Shown here in pieces: positions 33,328-44,561 of a stretch of DNA of 64,000 nucleotides. The DNA lies in the NCBI RefSeq assembly GCF_001544795.2, contig NZ_FCOI02000001.1, positions 186,001 through 250,000 of the forward strand. Direction: 5' to 3'. Both the position numbers and the translations under genes were made by a program. The notes below the pieces were generated by a model. It was not told the DNA's origin. It searched no databases and was given only the letters and a program-made list of their open reading frames with translations. The DNA comes from Caballeronia temeraria (GTDB lineage: Bacteria > Pseudomonadota > Gammaproteobacteria > Burkholderiales > Burkholderiaceae). Each line of letters begins with the position of its first letter. Within the stretch, counting starts at the first letter, position 1.

Positions 33328-34104
33328 ATGCGCGCAATTATTCTTGCGGCCGGGATGGGCTTGCGCCTCGTTCAGCCCGAAGGCCAGCAAAAGCCGAAAT
33401 GTCTGCTGCGCTTTGGCGATGCCTCGCTGCTCGAACGTCATCTGCACTTCCTGAAAGCGGCCGGCGTCGATGAAGTCGTCTTCGTGACCGGCTTCAAGAG
33501 CGAGCAGATCGAAGCGGAGCTTGCGGCCATCGACTGGAAGCCGAAGTCGGAAATCGTCATCAACGACGAATTCACGCTCGGCAGCGTGCTGTCCGTGCAC
33601 ACCGCGCGCGACGCGATGACGCGCGGCGGCGACGTCCTCCTGATGGACGCCGACGTGCTCTACGACGAGCGCATTGTCGAGCCGCTCGTCGCGGGCGGCT
33701 CGGTGAATCGCCTCTTGATCGACCGCGATTTCGAAGCCGGCGACGAGCCGGTGAAGCTGTGCGTCGAGAACGGCGTGCCGGTCGAGTTGCGCAAGCAGGT
33801 CGCGGCGGGGCTGAAGTACGACACGATCGGTGAATCGGTCGGCTTCTTCCGTTTCGATGAAAAGACCGCCACGCGTCTCGCGGACATCTGCGCCGAGTAC
33901 GTGGCGACGGGCCGCGCGAAGATGCCGCACGAAGAAGCGGTGCGCGACCTGTTGCTGGAACAATCCGCGGTCTTCGATATCGCCGATGTCACCGGCGCGC
34001 CGTGGATCGAAATCGATTTTCAGAACGACGTGAAGCGCGCGGCGGACGAAGTGTTGCCGTCGCTCAATGCGCTGAGTCAGTTTGCAGGAGCCTCGCAACA
34101 ATGA
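33328..34104 (+). CDS. Nucleotidyltransferase (LicC/PntC-like cytidylyltransferase)
   Basis: A 258-residue Rossmann-type nucleotidyltransferase. The signature LAAGMGLRL (residues 6-14) and [10 protein letters not shown] (about 24-33) are intact, with the metal-binding D in LLMDADVLY (about 110). The form matches phosphocholine cytidylyltransferases (LicC) and CTP:phosphonate cytidylyltransferases (PntC). In this operon it probably activates AEP as CMP-AEP for the CDP-alcohol transferase. AAGGGA precedes the ATG, 24 nt after the flippase gene. Its stop overlaps the pepM start. Confidence 0.82.
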   Translation: MRAIILAAGMGLRLVQPEGQQKPKCLLRFGDASLLERHLHFLKAAGVDEVVFVTGFKSEQIEAELAAIDWKPKSEIVINDEFTLGSVLSVHTARDAMTRGGDVLLMDADVLYDERIVEPLVAGGSVNRLLIDRDFEAGDEPVKLCVENGVPVELRKQVAAGLKYDTIGESVGFFRFDEKTATRLADICAEYVATGRAKMPHEEAVRDLLLEQSAVFDIADVTGAPWIEIDFQNDVKRAADEVLPSLNALSQFAGASQQ

Positions 34105-35798
34105 ACGCACCCACACAAATTCCGGTCGGCTATTCGCGCACGCTGCGCCTGCGCGAGATGCTGCAAAGCAATCGCCTCGAATTCCTGATGGAAGCGCACA
34201 ACGGCATGTCGGCGCGCATCGCGAAGGAAGCGGGTTTCAAGGCAATCTGGGGCTCGGGTCTCTCGATCTCCGCGCAATTCGGGGTGCGCGACAACAACGA
34301 AGCGAGCTGGACGCAGGTCGTCGACAATCTCGAATTCATGGCCGACGCGAGCGATCTGCCCATTCTGCTCGACGGCGACACCGGCTACGGCAACTTCAAC
34401 AACGTGCGCCGTCTCGTGAGAAAACTGGAGCAGCGCGGCATCGCGGGCGTGTGCATCGAGGACAAGCAGTTCCCGAAGACCAACAGCTTCATCAACGGCG
34501 AAGCGCAGCCGCTCGCGGATATCGACGAATTCTGCGGCAAGATCAAGGCCGGCAAGGATTCGCAGAGCGATCCGAATTTCTCGATCGTCGCACGCGTGGA
34601 AGCGCTGATCGCCGGCTGGGGCATGGAAGAAGCGCTGAAGCGCGCCGAGGCGTATCGCCAGGCGGGCGCGGATGCGATTCTCATCCACAGCAAGCTCTCG
34701 AAGCCGGACGAAATCCTGACGTTCGCGCGCGAATGGGCCGGTCGCGGTCCGCTCGTCATCGTGCCGACGAAGTACTACAGCACGCCCACCGATGCGTTTC
34801 GTCAGGCGGGCATCAGCTGCGTGATCTGGGCGAATCATCTGATTCGCGGCGCGGTCTCGGCGATGCAGGCGATCGCGAAGGAAATCCACGACAGCGAGAC
34901 GCTCGTCAACGTGGAAGACCGCATCGCGTCGGTGAACGAAATTTTCCGTCTGCAGGACGCGGACGAATATTCCGCCGCCGAGAACATCTATCTGAGCGCG
35001 GCGAATGAGAAGCGCAGCGCGATCGTGCTCGCCGCGAGCCGCGGCGCGGGCCTCGAAGCGCTGACCGAAGCGCGTCCGAAGGTGATGCTGCCGGTCGCGG
35101 GCAAGCCGCTCTTGCGTCATCTCGTCGAGGCGTTCAAGAAGGAAAGCATCAACGACATCACCGTCGTCGGCGGATATCGCGCCGATGCGATCGAGAAGAG
35201 CGGCATCCGCCTCGTCGTCAACGAGCAGCACGAAACCACGGGCGAACTCGCGTCGCTCGCGTGCGCCGTGAAGCACATGAATGGCGATACCGTGATTTCC
35301 TACGGCGACCTGCTGTTCCGCAGCTATATCCTGCGCGATCTGGTCGAATCGGACAGCGACTTCTGCGTGGTCGTGGATTCGTCGCAGGCGCCGCAAACGG
35401 GCGCTGGCACAACCGATTTCGCCTATTGCTCGACCGCCGACGACCGCGCGCTCTTCGGCCAGAAAGTGTGGCTCGAAAGCGTCGTCGGCGCGGGGCAGAC
35501 GCTTGACGGTGAGCGTGCGCCGCAAGGCCGCTGGATGGGCCTCGTCAAGGTGCGTGCGGGCGCGCGTGAACGTCTGCTCGCGACGCTCGCCACGCTGCAG
35601 CAGCGCGCCGATTTCGACACGCTCGACACGGCCGCGCTCCTGAACGCGCTCATCGCCGATGGTCAGAAGGTCGAAGTGCAATACGTGCACGGCCACTGGC
35701 GCGGCGTGAACGATCTCGATGATTTCCGTCGCGCGGGCGATTTCGCGCACGGCCAGACGCCGATCGGTTCGGAAGGCACGGAGAACGCGCGTGATTGA
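34101..35798 (+). CDS. pepM: Phosphoenolpyruvate mutase fused to a nucleotidyltransferase-like domain
   Basis: 565 residues from the ATG at 34101 (ATGA overlap). Residues about 1-295 are PEP mutase: the diagnostic EDK-x5-NS motif is at 120-129 ([10 protein letters not shown]), with the Mg-binding DGDTGYG at 91-97. It converts phosphoenolpyruvate to phosphonopyruvate, forming the C-P bond. Residues about 305-560 form a PntC-type nucleotidyltransferase domain, but its signature is altered: LAASRGAGL (310-318) in place of LAAGxGxRL, while [14 protein letters not shown] is kept. The fused domain may therefore be weak, have altered specificity, or depend on the separate intact enzyme encoded just upstream. 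Confidence 0.93.
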   Translation: MNAPTQIPVGYSRTLRLREMLQSNRLEFLMEAHNGMSARIAKEAGFKAIWGSGLSISAQFGVRDNNEASWTQVVDNLEFMADASDLPILLDGDTGYGNFNNVRRLVRKLEQRGIAGVCIEDKQFPKTNSFINGEAQPLADIDEFCGKIKAGKDSQSDPNFSIVARVEALIAGWGMEEALKRAEAYRQAGADAILIHSKLSKPDEILTFAREWAGRGPLVIVPTKYYSTPTDAFRQAGISCVIWANHLIRGAVSAMQAIAKEIHDSETLVNVEDRIASVNEIFRLQDADEYSAAENIYLSAANEKRSAIVLAASRGAGLEALTEARPKVMLPVAGKPLLRHLVEAFKKESINDITVVGGYRADAIEKSGIRLVVNEQHETTGELASLACAVKHMNGDTVISYGDLLFRSYILRDLVESDSDFCVVVDSSQAPQTGAGTTDFAYCSTADDRALFGQKVWLESVVGAGQTLDGERAPQGRWMGLVKVRAGARERLLATLATLQQRADFDTLDTAALLNALIADGQKVEVQYVHGHWRGVNDLDDFRRAGDFAHGQTPIGSEGTENARD

Positions 35799-36948
35799 GG
35801 CCGCCCAGTTCGTCGAAGCCGCGCGCGAGCGGGGTTTCGACTGGTACGCGGGCGTGCCGTGCTCGTTTCTCACGCCATTCATCAACTACGTGCTGCAAGA
35901 TGAGTCGCTGCATTACGTGTCGGCGGCGAACGAGGGCGACGCGGTCGCGCTGATCGCGGGCGTCGCGTTGGGCGGCGGGAAGACGCGTCGCGGCATCGCG
36001 ATGATGCAGAACTCCGGTCTCGGCAATGCGGTGAGTCCGCTGACGTCGCTGACGTGGACGTTCCGTCTGCCGCAATTGCTGATCGTCACGTGGCGCGGCC
36101 AGCCGGGCGTCCACGACGAGCCGCAGCACGCGCTGATGGGCCCGATCACGCCGCAGATGCTGGAAACGATGGACATTCCGTGGGAATTGTTTCCGACGGA
36201 AGCGGACCAGATCGGCCCGGCGCTCGATCGCGCGACGGAGTACATGGATCGCACCGGCCGCCCGTACGCGCTCGTGATGCAGAAGGGCAGCGTCGCGCCT
36301 TACGAGCTGAAGAAGACCGGCTTGTCGGGCGTGCGCGCGAATGCGCATCCGGCGAGCGTGCAGCGCTTCGACGGCGAGCGCGTGACGCGGCACGACGCGT
36401 TGCAGAAGGTCATCGCCAACACGCCGAAGGACTCGACGGTCGTGCTCGCATCGACCGGTTTCTGCGGCCGCGAGCTGTACGCGATCGACGACCGCGAGAA
36501 CCAGCTCTATCTCGTCGGCTCGATGGGCTGCGTGACGCCGATGGCGCTGGGCCTCGCGCTCTCGCGCCCGGATCTCACCGTGATCGCGCTCGATGGCGAC
36601 GGCGCCGCGCTCATGCGCATGGGCGCGTTCGCGACGCTCGGCGCGTATGGCCCGCCGAATCTCGTTCACTTGCTGCTCGACAACGGCGCGCACGAATCGA
36701 CCGGCGGTCAGGCGACGGTGTCGCGCGAAGTCGATTTCGCGTCGATCGCGTCGGCGTGCGGCTACGCGCTCGCGCTCGACGGCGACGACATCGGCGTGAT
36801 CGATCGTCTTTTCGAAGCAAAGGATGTCGATGGCGTGCGTTTTGCGCGTCTATCGATCAGAACAGGCACGCCCGGCGACCTGCCCCGGCCGAAGATCACG
36901 CCCGAGGACGTGCGCGCGCGCCTGCAACAACACCTAGGAGACCGTTGA
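35791..36948 (+). CDS. Phosphonopyruvate decarboxylase
   Basis: 385 residues, starting at GTG 35791 with GGAG 7 nt upstream and overlapping the pepM stop by 8 nt. A ThDP enzyme: the Glu activating the cofactor is E48 ([13 protein letters not shown]), and the Mg/pyrophosphate motif GDG is at 269-271, followed by N at the expected distance ([13 protein letters not shown]). It decarboxylates phosphonopyruvate to phosphonoacetaldehyde, pulling the unfavourable PEP mutase equilibrium forward. Often named ppd or aepY. Confidence 0.93.
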   Translation: MIEAAQFVEAARERGFDWYAGVPCSFLTPFINYVLQDESLHYVSAANEGDAVALIAGVALGGGKTRRGIAMMQNSGLGNAVSPLTSLTWTFRLPQLLIVTWRGQPGVHDEPQHALMGPITPQMLETMDIPWELFPTEADQIGPALDRATEYMDRTGRPYALVMQKGSVAPYELKKTGLSGVRANAHPASVQRFDGERVTRHDALQKVIANTPKDSTVVLASTGFCGRELYAIDDRENQLYLVGSMGCVTPMALGLALSRPDLTVIALDGDGAALMRMGAFATLGAYGPPNLVHLLLDNGAHESTGGQATVSREVDFASIASACGYALALDGDDIGVIDRLFEAKDVDGVRFARLSIRTGTPGDLPRPKITPEDVRARLQQHLGDR

Positions 36949-38012
36949 TGTTGCTGCTCAATCCGGGTCCCGTCACGCTGACCGAACGCGTGCGCAAGAG
37001 CCTGCTGCAAACCGACTTGTGCCATCGCGAGCCGGAGTTCTTCGATTTGCAGGGCGAGGCGCGCAAGCGTCTCGTCGCCGCTTACGAGCTCGATCCCGCC
37101 GTGTGGAGCGCCGTGCTGATGACGGGCTCGGGCACTGCCGCCGTCGAAAGCATGATTGCGGGCCTGGTGCCGGAAGGCGGGCGGCTGCTCGTCGTGGAAA
37201 ACGGCGTGTACGGCGACCGCATCGCGCAGATCGCGAAGCAGTACGGCATCGACCACGAAGTCGTGAAATACGAGTGGATGCAGGCGCCGGACATCGACGC
37301 GATCGAGAAGCTGCTCGACGCGAAGGCGTTCACGAATGTCGCGATCATCCATCACGAAACCACGACCGGCCGGTTGAACGCGATCGATCAACTGTCGCGG
37401 GCGTGCAAGGAACGCGGCATCGGTTTGCTGCTCGACGCGGTGAGCAGCTTCGGTGCCGAAGCGATCGATTTCGACGGCGGCGGCATCGCCGCAATCGCCG
37501 CGACCGCGAACAAGTGCCTGCATGGCGTGCCCGGCGCGGCGTTCGTCATCGCGCGCCGCGATGCGCTCGCGCAGGCCGCGAATCGCAACTATTACCTCGG
37601 CATCGCGCGGCTCGCCAAGCTGCAGGACGAGCGCAACACGCCGTTCACGCCGTCGGTGCATGCGTATTACGCGCTCGTCGAAGCGCTGCGCGAGTTTGAG
37701 GAAGAAGGCGGCTGGCGCGCGCGGCATCAGCGTTACGCGAAGCTCGCGGAGCAAGTGCGCGCGGGGCTGGCTGCGCTCGGCATCGACAGCGCGTTGTCGC
37801 CGGAAGAGTCGTCGGTGGTGTTGCGGGCGTATCGGCTGCCGAAGGGCGTCACGTATGAAACGCTGCACGACGCGCTCAAGGCGAAGGGCTTCGTGATTTA
37901 CGCGGGGCAGGGCGGTTTGTCGAAGGAACTGTTCCGTATTTCGACGATGGGCGCGCTCGATGCAAACGACATGGACCGGTTGATTTCGTCGTTCGTGGCG
38001 CTGTTGCGTTGA
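36948..38012 (+). CDS. phnW: 2-aminoethylphosphonate-pyruvate transaminase
   Basis: 354 residues, start ATG 36948 sharing two bases with the preceding stop (TGATG) after TAGGAG. A PLP aminotransferase of class V: the LLNPGPVTLTERV start, TGSGTAAVE (about 59-67), LLDAVSSFGAE (161-171) and the Schiff-base K189 in ANKCLHGVPG. PhnW interconverts AEP plus pyruvate and phosphonoacetaldehyde plus alanine. No phosphonatase (phnX) or dehydrogenase is next to it, and PEP mutase is, so here it works in the making direction to give AEP. Last gene of the operon; converges on 38013-38447. Confidence 0.93.
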   Translation: MLLLNPGPVTLTERVRKSLLQTDLCHREPEFFDLQGEARKRLVAAYELDPAVWSAVLMTGSGTAAVESMIAGLVPEGGRLLVVENGVYGDRIAQIAKQYGIDHEVVKYEWMQAPDIDAIEKLLDAKAFTNVAIIHHETTTGRLNAIDQLSRACKERGIGLLLDAVSSFGAEAIDFDGGGIAAIAATANKCLHGVPGAAFVIARRDALAQAANRNYYLGIARLAKLQDERNTPFTPSVHAYYALVEALREFEEEGGWRARHQRYAKLAEQVRAGLAALGIDSALSPEESSVVLRAYRLPKGVTYETLHDALKAKGFVIYAGQGGLSKELFRISTMGALDANDMDRLISSFVALLR

Positions 38013-38447
38013 TCACGGCTTGCAAAAGATCGCCGTAATAAAGGGCGCGACGTGGTGCACCACCGCGTCGCTGCCCGCGGCGCGCACCTTCTGCTCCACT
38101 TCGACGTCGCCGCCCCAGACGACGGCGCCATAAGCCGCATCGCCGATCGGCTCGCCTTTTCCCTGCCGGAAAATCGGATCGTCCTTCTGATACGCCACCA
38201 GCGCGTACACCCTGAAGCCATACGCTGTCAGCGTCGCGCCTTTCGTCGCGCGAAACGCGTTGATCGAGTTCGGCTCGACGCGCATCGGCTTCGTCTCCAG
38301 CAGATGCTTCTCCTGTAGCGGCGCGATGAAATCGTGCGGCGTCGATTTGCAGTCGAGTTGCGCGTCGAGCGCTTCGGCGTGGGCGAGCGCGCCCAGCGAC
38401 GCGAGCGTCATCGGCAGAACAAAGCGAACGAGGCGGAAGGCGATCAT
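38013..38447 (-). CDS. Secreted hypothetical protein (144 aa)
   Basis: A signal peptide is visible (FRLVRFVLPMTLASLGALAHA-EALDAQ), then a small periplasmic domain with two Cys (DCKST and IFCKP at the end) that could form a disulfide. I do not recognise the family. It abuts the phnW stop, tail to tail, with no gap, so the two transcripts probably overlap. Confidence 0.6.
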   Translation of the reverse strand: MIAFRLVRFVLPMTLASLGALAHAEALDAQLDCKSTPHDFIAPLQEKHLLETKPMRVEPNSINAFRATKGATLTAYGFRVYALVAYQKDDPIFRQGKGEPIGDAAYGAVVWGGDVEVEQKVRAAGSDAVVHHVAPFITAIFCKP

Positions 38448-38546
38448 GGCGACGCAGCGAACGTGACAGCCTGCACTTTAGCGAGATTGCAACAAAAGTG
38501 CTCAATCGGTCGAGCGAATCGTCGGCGTTTGCGTGGTTCTCCCTAC

Positions 38547-38572
38547 AAAAACGCCCTTCGAAGGAAGGGCGT
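38547..38572 (-). terminator. Terminator of the purine operon
   Basis: ACGCCCTT/AAGGGCGT stem with TTTTTG following on the minus strand, 24 nt past the guaD stop. Confidence 0.85.
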
Positions 38573-38596
38573 TCGTCGCGCGGAATCCGGAATGCG

Positions 38597-39925
38597 TCAG
38601 GCCGCCAGTTCCAGCTTCGCCGTGTTGCGCGTGTCGCGCGAATGCACGCGCTTGCCGGCTGCGTAGGTTTCGAACACCGCGCGATCGTCGCCGAGCAGCG
38701 CGAACGCGAACAGCAGTTCTTCGAGCGATTCCGTGCGGGACGTGCGGCGCGCGAGCAGCGGCGTCGAGTTCGGATCGAGCACGACGAAATCCGCCTCGCT
38801 GCCCGGCGCGAGCGTGCCGATCTTGTCGTCGAGTTCGAGCACCTGCGCGGCGCCCGTGGTCGCGAGCCAGAACATGCGCGTCGCGGTCAGATGATGGCCG
38901 GTGAGACGCGCGATCTTGTGCGCGGCGCCCATCGTCTGAAGCATGGAGAACGACGTGCCGCCGCCCACATCCGTCGCGAGCGCGACAGGCATATTTGACT
39001 CGCCAGCTTTCTCAAAATCAAACAGGCCGCTGCCGAGGAAAAGGTTCGAAGTCGGACAGTGCGACGCCACCGCGCCGGTTTCCGCCATGCGCGCGCGATC
39101 CGTGTCGTCGAGATGGATGCAGTGGCCATAAACCGCGCGGCGGCGCAGCAGGCCGTAGTGATCGTAAATGTCGAGATAGCTGCGGTGCCCCGGAAACAGG
39201 CTCTCGACCCATTTGATTTCGTCGGTGTTTTCCGCGACGTGCGTCTGGATGAACACGTCGTTGTGCTTCTGCGCGAGCACGCCGCAGGCTTCGAGCTGCG
39301 CTTCCGTCGATGTCGGCGCGAAACGCGGCGTCAGCGCATATTGCTGACGGCCGCGTCCGTGCCATCGCCCGATGAGTTCCGCGCTGTCGTCGTAGCCGGT
39401 TTGCGCCGTGTCGCGCAGAAACTCGGGGCAGTTGCGGTCCATCAGCACCTTGCCCGCGATCATGCGCGTGCCGCGCGCTTCGCTCTCGGTGAAGAACGCA
39501 TCGGCGGATTGCTTGTGCACCGTGCAATAGACGAGCGCGGTCGTCGTGCCGCAGGCCAGCAGCTCGTCGATGAAAAAGCTCGCCGTCCCGCGCGCGACCG
39601 CAGGATTCTCGAAGCCGCGCTCGGTCGGGAACGTGTACGTGTTGAGCCACGGCAACAGGCCCGGCGCCGGCGACGCGATCATGTCCGTCTGCGGATAGTG
39701 AATGTGCGAGTCGATGAAACCCGGCACGATCAGCTTGTCGCGCATGCTGAGGACGGTGGCGTCGACGTCGAGCGTGTCGCGCAGCGACGCATACGCGCCT
39801 GCCGCGACCACTTTGCCGTCCTCGACGATCAGGAGGCCATCGGCCTCGTACACCGCGCCGTCAGCGGCATGCGCGGGATCTTCCCGGAAGGTCAGCAACT
39901 GGGCGCGGTAGGCGGTCTGAGTCAT
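38597..39925 (-). CDS. guaD: Guanine deaminase
   Basis: A 442-residue amidohydrolase that deaminates guanine to xanthine. Zinc ligands are in GFIDSHIHYPQ (HxH near residue 75), HVAENTDE (near 235), the YGHCIHLDD segment and LATDVGGGTSFS (catalytic Asp near 320). The PQTDMIASPAPGLLPWLNTYTFPTE block is specific to GuaD. Last gene of a set with a purine permease, an adenine deaminase-like enzyme and xdhC, together feeding purine bases to xanthine. Confidence 0.94.
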   Translation of the reverse strand: MTQTAYRAQLLTFREDPAHAADGAVYEADGLLIVEDGKVVAAGAYASLRDTLDVDATVLSMRDKLIVPGFIDSHIHYPQTDMIASPAPGLLPWLNTYTFPTERGFENPAVARGTASFFIDELLACGTTTALVYCTVHKQSADAFFTESEARGTRMIAGKVLMDRNCPEFLRDTAQTGYDDSAELIGRWHGRGRQQYALTPRFAPTSTEAQLEACGVLAQKHNDVFIQTHVAENTDEIKWVESLFPGHRSYLDIYDHYGLLRRRAVYGHCIHLDDTDRARMAETGAVASHCPTSNLFLGSGLFDFEKAGESNMPVALATDVGGGTSFSMLQTMGAAHKIARLTGHHLTATRMFWLATTGAAQVLELDDKIGTLAPGSEADFVVLDPNSTPLLARRTSRTESLEELLFAFALLGDDRAVFETYAAGKRVHSRDTRNTAKLELAA

Positions 39926-39950
39926 GATGCAACGTCTCCGTATCTGGGTT

Positions 39951-41321
39951 TTAAAGCTGTGAAAGCAGCACTAACGAAAAGGCCGCGATGATCCACATCG
40001 CCGGCTTGATTTCCTTCGCGCGACCCGTCGCCGACTTCAGCACGACGAACGCGAGAAAGCCGTACGCGACGCCATCGGTGATCGAGTAGGTCAGCGGGAT
40101 CAGGATCATCGCGAGGAACGCGGGAATGGCTTCATCGAAGCGATGCCATTCGATCTGCGTGATCGCTTCCATCATGAACACGCCGACGAGCACGAGCGCG
40201 GGCGCGGTCGCGATCGCCGGCACGAGCGACAGAAGCGGCGAGAGAAACAGGAACGGCAGGAAGCACAATCCCGCGACGACCGCGACGAGACCCGTGCGCC
40301 CGCCCGCCGAAATGCCCGCCGCCGATTCGATATACGCGTTCGCCGGGCTCGTGCCGAGCGGCGCGGAAATGAGCGCGGAGAAGGAGTCGACCATCATCGA
40401 CTGGCGGATGTTGCGCGGGTTGCCGTCCTTGTCGTAGAGCTTGCCGGCTTCCGAGATCGCCATGAAGGTGGAGAGCGCGTCGAAGAACGACGTGAACAGC
40501 ATCACGAAGATGAACGGCCAGTAGATGACCTTGAGCGAACCCATCAGATCGAGCTGTCCGACCGCCGAAAAGTCCGGCGCGGAGAAGAGGCCGTTCCAGT
40601 TGACGAGCGTTTTCGTGGCGATGGCGGCGGGCCAGTACGCGGTGCCGTCGCCGTAGAAGCGGCCGATCGGAATCGCGATGATCGTTGTGAACACGATGCC
40701 GAGCATCAGCGCGCCCGTGACCTTGCGTGCGACGAGGACCGTCGTGACGGCGAGGCCGACGAGAAACGTGATGACCACGGGATTGAGCGATGCCGAATGC
40801 ACGATCGTGACCGGATCGCCGACGACGAACTTCGCGTTCACCAACCCGATCAGGCTGATGAACAGGCCGATGCCGCACGATACCGCGTGCCGCAGATTCG
40901 CCGGAATTGCGTCGACGACGAGCTTGCGCGCGTTGAACGCCGCGAGAATCGCGAAGATCACGCCGGACCAGAACACGCAGCCGAGCGCGGTCTGCCACGG
41001 CATCTTGCCGCCGTGCACCATCACGAAGGCGAAGAGCGCGTTCATGCCCATGCCGGGCGCGACGAGCACGGGATTGCGCGCGTACAGGCCCATCGCGCAG
41101 CTGCCGAGAAAGCTGACGATGACGGTCGCCGTCAATGCCGCCGGAAACGGCACGCCCGCCGCCGACAAAATGCCCGGATTGACGACGATGATGTACATCG
41201 CCGTGAGGAACGTCGTGATGCCCGCGACGATTTCGGTCTTGGTGCGCGAACCGGCCGCGCGAATGCCGAAGAAGCGTTCGAGCGTGGTCGTGTCCTGTTG
41301 TGGAGTTGCGGTGGTTTCCAT
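39951..41321 (-). CDS. NCS2 purine permease (AzgA/GhxP-like)
   Basis: 456 residues from ATG 41319-41321; the longer frame runs back into the adenine deaminase gene. A polytopic transporter with TEIVAGITTFLTAMYIIVVNP at the first helix and the GTSPANAYIESAAGISAGGRTG motif typical of adenine/guanine/hypoxanthine permeases. It lies between guaD and the deaminase gene, so the cell imports a purine base and deaminates it. The AzgA subfamily moves adenine, guanine and hypoxanthine by proton symport. Confidence 0.9.
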   Translation of the reverse strand: METTATPQQDTTTLERFFGIRAAGSRTKTEIVAGITTFLTAMYIIVVNPGILSAAGVPFPAALTATVIVSFLGSCAMGLYARNPVLVAPGMGMNALFAFVMVHGGKMPWQTALGCVFWSGVIFAILAAFNARKLVVDAIPANLRHAVSCGIGLFISLIGLVNAKFVVGDPVTIVHSASLNPVVITFLVGLAVTTVLVARKVTGALMLGIVFTTIIAIPIGRFYGDGTAYWPAAIATKTLVNWNGLFSAPDFSAVGQLDLMGSLKVIYWPFIFVMLFTSFFDALSTFMAISEAGKLYDKDGNPRNIRQSMMVDSFSALISAPLGTSPANAYIESAAGISAGGRTGLVAVVAGLCFLPFLFLSPLLSLVPAIATAPALVLVGVFMMEAITQIEWHRFDEAIPAFLAMILIPLTYSITDGVAYGFLAFVVLKSATGRAKEIKPAMWIIAAFSLVLLSQL

Positions 41322-41326
41322 CGTGC

Positions 41327-42370
<1,044 letters not shown>

Positions 42371-42389
42371 CTACGGATTCGCCTGTGGG

Positions 42390-43415
42390 TCAGGCGGTCT
42401 GTTGCGACGACGCGTGGCTCGAAACGTTGGCTTCGACCGCCTGCAGCAGTTGGGCTGCCGCTGCAACGGCGATCACTTCGGGCGCTTTGTCGACGATGCC
42501 GTCGATGCCGATCGGACACACCATCCGCGCGATGCGGGCCGGGTCGATGCCGCGCGCCGCGAGCCGGTGCTCGAACTGCTTCTTCTTCGTGAACGAGCCG
42601 ATCATGCCGAAGAACGCAAAGTCGCCGCGCCGCAGGATGCACTCCGCCAGCGCGAGATCCACCGTGTGGTTGTGCGTCATCACGATGAAGTACGCGTGGG
42701 GCGGCGCGCGGTCGACGGCTTCGTCCGGTGCGTCGTTCGGCTCGATGGTCACGTTGTCCGGCACGAACGGCGGCGCGGGAAACGCGGCGTCGCGCTCGTC
42801 GACCCAGGTCACGTGGCAGGGCAGCGTCGCGAGCACGCGCACGAGCGCCGCTCCGACATGGCCCGCGCCGAACAGCACGACCTGAAAGTCACGCGGCGCG
42901 ATGGTCTCGGTCAGGAGCGCGCCACGCTCGTCGGCGCCGCCGCCGTCCCACAGGAGACAGTCGGCGTCGCTTGCGCCCGGTTCGGGATCGGAAAGCATGA
43001 CGGCGTCGCGCAGCTCGGGTTGCGGCGCGAACGACACGCTGCGCACGGTCGAGAGACCTTGCGCGGTGCGTTTGGCAAGCGTCGTCACCCAGTTGAGATC
43101 GGCGACATCGAGCCGTTCGAACGCGAGCACGACCGCGCCGCCGCAGCACTGGCCGAGGCTGGGCCCGAGCGCGAAACGCTCGAGCCGTCGCATGCGCGCG
43201 TTGCGCATGCCGTCCTTCAGCACGTGCCGTGCGGTTTCGATGGCCTTCCATTCCAGATGGCCGCCGCCGATCGTGTAGCGCGCGTCCTCGCGTGTGACGA
43301 TCATCTTCGTGCCCGGCTCGCGCGGCGCGGAGCCTTCGACACGCGCGACCGTCACGAGCACGACGGCGTCGCCGTGCGCGAGCAGGTGTTGCAGGTCGTT
43401 CAGCCAAACTTGCAT
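42390..43415 (-). CDS. xdhC: Xanthine dehydrogenase accessory protein XdhC
   Basis: 341 residues. The N-terminal XdhC/CoxI domain has VARVEGSAPREPGTKMIV and GGGHLEWKAIETA; the CCGG near residue 90 (GQCCGGAVVL) is the conserved Cys pair for molybdenum cofactor handling. The C-terminal Rossmann-like domain has VVLFGAGHVGAALVRVL and MTHNHTVDLALAE. XdhC binds and sulfurates Moco and inserts it into xanthine dehydrogenase. The xdhA and xdhB structural genes, usually adjacent, are not within this window on either side. Confidence 0.92.
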   Translation of the reverse strand: MQVWLNDLQHLLAHGDAVVLVTVARVEGSAPREPGTKMIVTREDARYTIGGGHLEWKAIETARHVLKDGMRNARMRRLERFALGPSLGQCCGGAVVLAFERLDVADLNWVTTLAKRTAQGLSTVRSVSFAPQPELRDAVMLSDPEPGASDADCLLWDGGGADERGALLTETIAPRDFQVVLFGAGHVGAALVRVLATLPCHVTWVDERDAAFPAPPFVPDNVTIEPNDAPDEAVDRAPPHAYFIVMTHNHTVDLALAECILRRGDFAFFGMIGSFTKKKQFEHRLAARGIDPARIARMVCPIGIDGIVDKAPEVIAVAAAAQLLQAVEANVSSHASSQQTA

Positions 43416-43899
43416 CGAGTGAGCTCCAGAAATGATCGTGTGTGTGCGAATGGTGCGCGGGTTTGCGTCGTCGCAGGCGCTAGTTTACCGGGCGATGGGC
43501 ATGCACATCGCCCGGAAAGAGCGAAGCAGGACAGGCGCGCGCACGCACATGCTCGCGGGCGCTGAAGAATAGGGCGCGAAGCCGGAGGAAGCGGATGGTT
43601 TGCGTTGTCATGATTCAGGGAGACATTGCGGACCGGGCGCGCGTTACGCGGTTTCCGTTCGCTTCATGGTCGCGATGTAAAAATCGGCTGCCTTTGAGCG
43701 AATCGGACTGCGCGCACGTAGATCGCCATCCAGGCATGACCTTACCACCGCAATATCCCAAAAATATTGCCGGGCACGTATCAAGATTATGCGGATGCGC
43801 TGATGCGGGGAAGGGAAAGCGCGTCGAGGCGCTTGCTGAGGGGGAGAGCGGGGAAGCGCGGGGAGAAGCGGGCGGCGCGGAACGGCCGCCCGGAACAAT
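43416..43899. other. Intergenic region upstream of xdhC
   Basis: About 480 bp without a supported gene. It contains a 9-bp perfect hairpin (CCGGGCGAT at 43488-43496, complement at 43507-43515) and a symmetric element GCAATAT-N7-ATATTGC at 43750-43770 that could bind a regulator of the purine operon. Confidence 0.45.
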
Positions 43900-44445
43900 T
43901 TACCGGACCGTCGAGCGCAATTTGCGCTTGAGCCGCACGCTGGCTGCAACGAACACGAAGATCAGCGCGAACGCGATCAGCGACCATTGCGGCAGCGAAA
44001 GCCCGAGGATCGGCGGATAGGGCGTTTCGCACAGACCCGCGACCTTGAACACCTGCGGCAGCCAGCTCGCGGGCGGCAAACCGTCGACGATGGGCTGAAG
44101 CGCATCGAAACCGCAGCTGAAGCCGGGATGCGACTGCACGTACACATGGCGAATCGCGGTGGCGAGGCCGCCGAGCGCGGATATCGCGACGAGCGTTTCG
44201 AGCAGCGCAATGCCGCGCCAGTTGCGAAACGCGGCGCCGAGAAACGCGAAGATTGCCACCAGCACGAAGAAATAGCGCTGGATGATGCAAAGCGGGCAAG
44301 GATCTTCGTTATGGAAGAACTGCAGATACAGCGCGCCGCCGACGAGACCGAGACTGACGAAACCGAGCAGGACGAGCAGGCGTCGCTCGCGTCGCATCGC
44401 CCGGTCATCCTGATGCATCGTGAAGTGATGTAAAGAGTTGTTCAT
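43900..44445 (-). CDS. dsbB: Disulfide bond formation protein B
   Basis: A 181-residue inner-membrane protein that reoxidises DsbA by passing electrons to quinone. Four hydrophobic helices; first periplasmic loop has CPLC (about residues 50-53), second has the Cys pair in GFSCGFDAL and GLCETPYP. The start is uncertain: Met 1, 10 and 17 are all in frame, and Met 17 ([12 protein letters not shown]) is the one closest to E. coli-type ends. No dsbA is nearby. Confidence 0.92.
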   Translation of the reverse strand: MNNSLHHFTMHQDDRAMRRERRLLVLLGFVSLGLVGGALYLQFFHNEDPCPLCIIQRYFFVLVAIFAFLGAAFRNWRGIALLETLVAISALGGLATAIRHVYVQSHPGFSCGFDALQPIVDGLPPASWLPQVFKVAGLCETPYPPILGLSLPQWSLIAFALIFVFVAASVRLKRKLRSTVR

Positions 44446-44561
44446 TATTTCGCAACGATTCGAGAAGGAAGCACCTGAGTCGCGTGAGTATCGCGGAGAA
44501 TTCTAGCGCGAACACGCGATGCGCAAATCAGCCGCACATGTCATCCGCGTGCTTCGGCCGC

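Noticed and set aside
43595-44020. 141-codon plus-strand frame between xdhC and dsbB
   Set aside because: Its 3' third is antisense to dsbB, the rest shows no domain, and no start signal is convincing.
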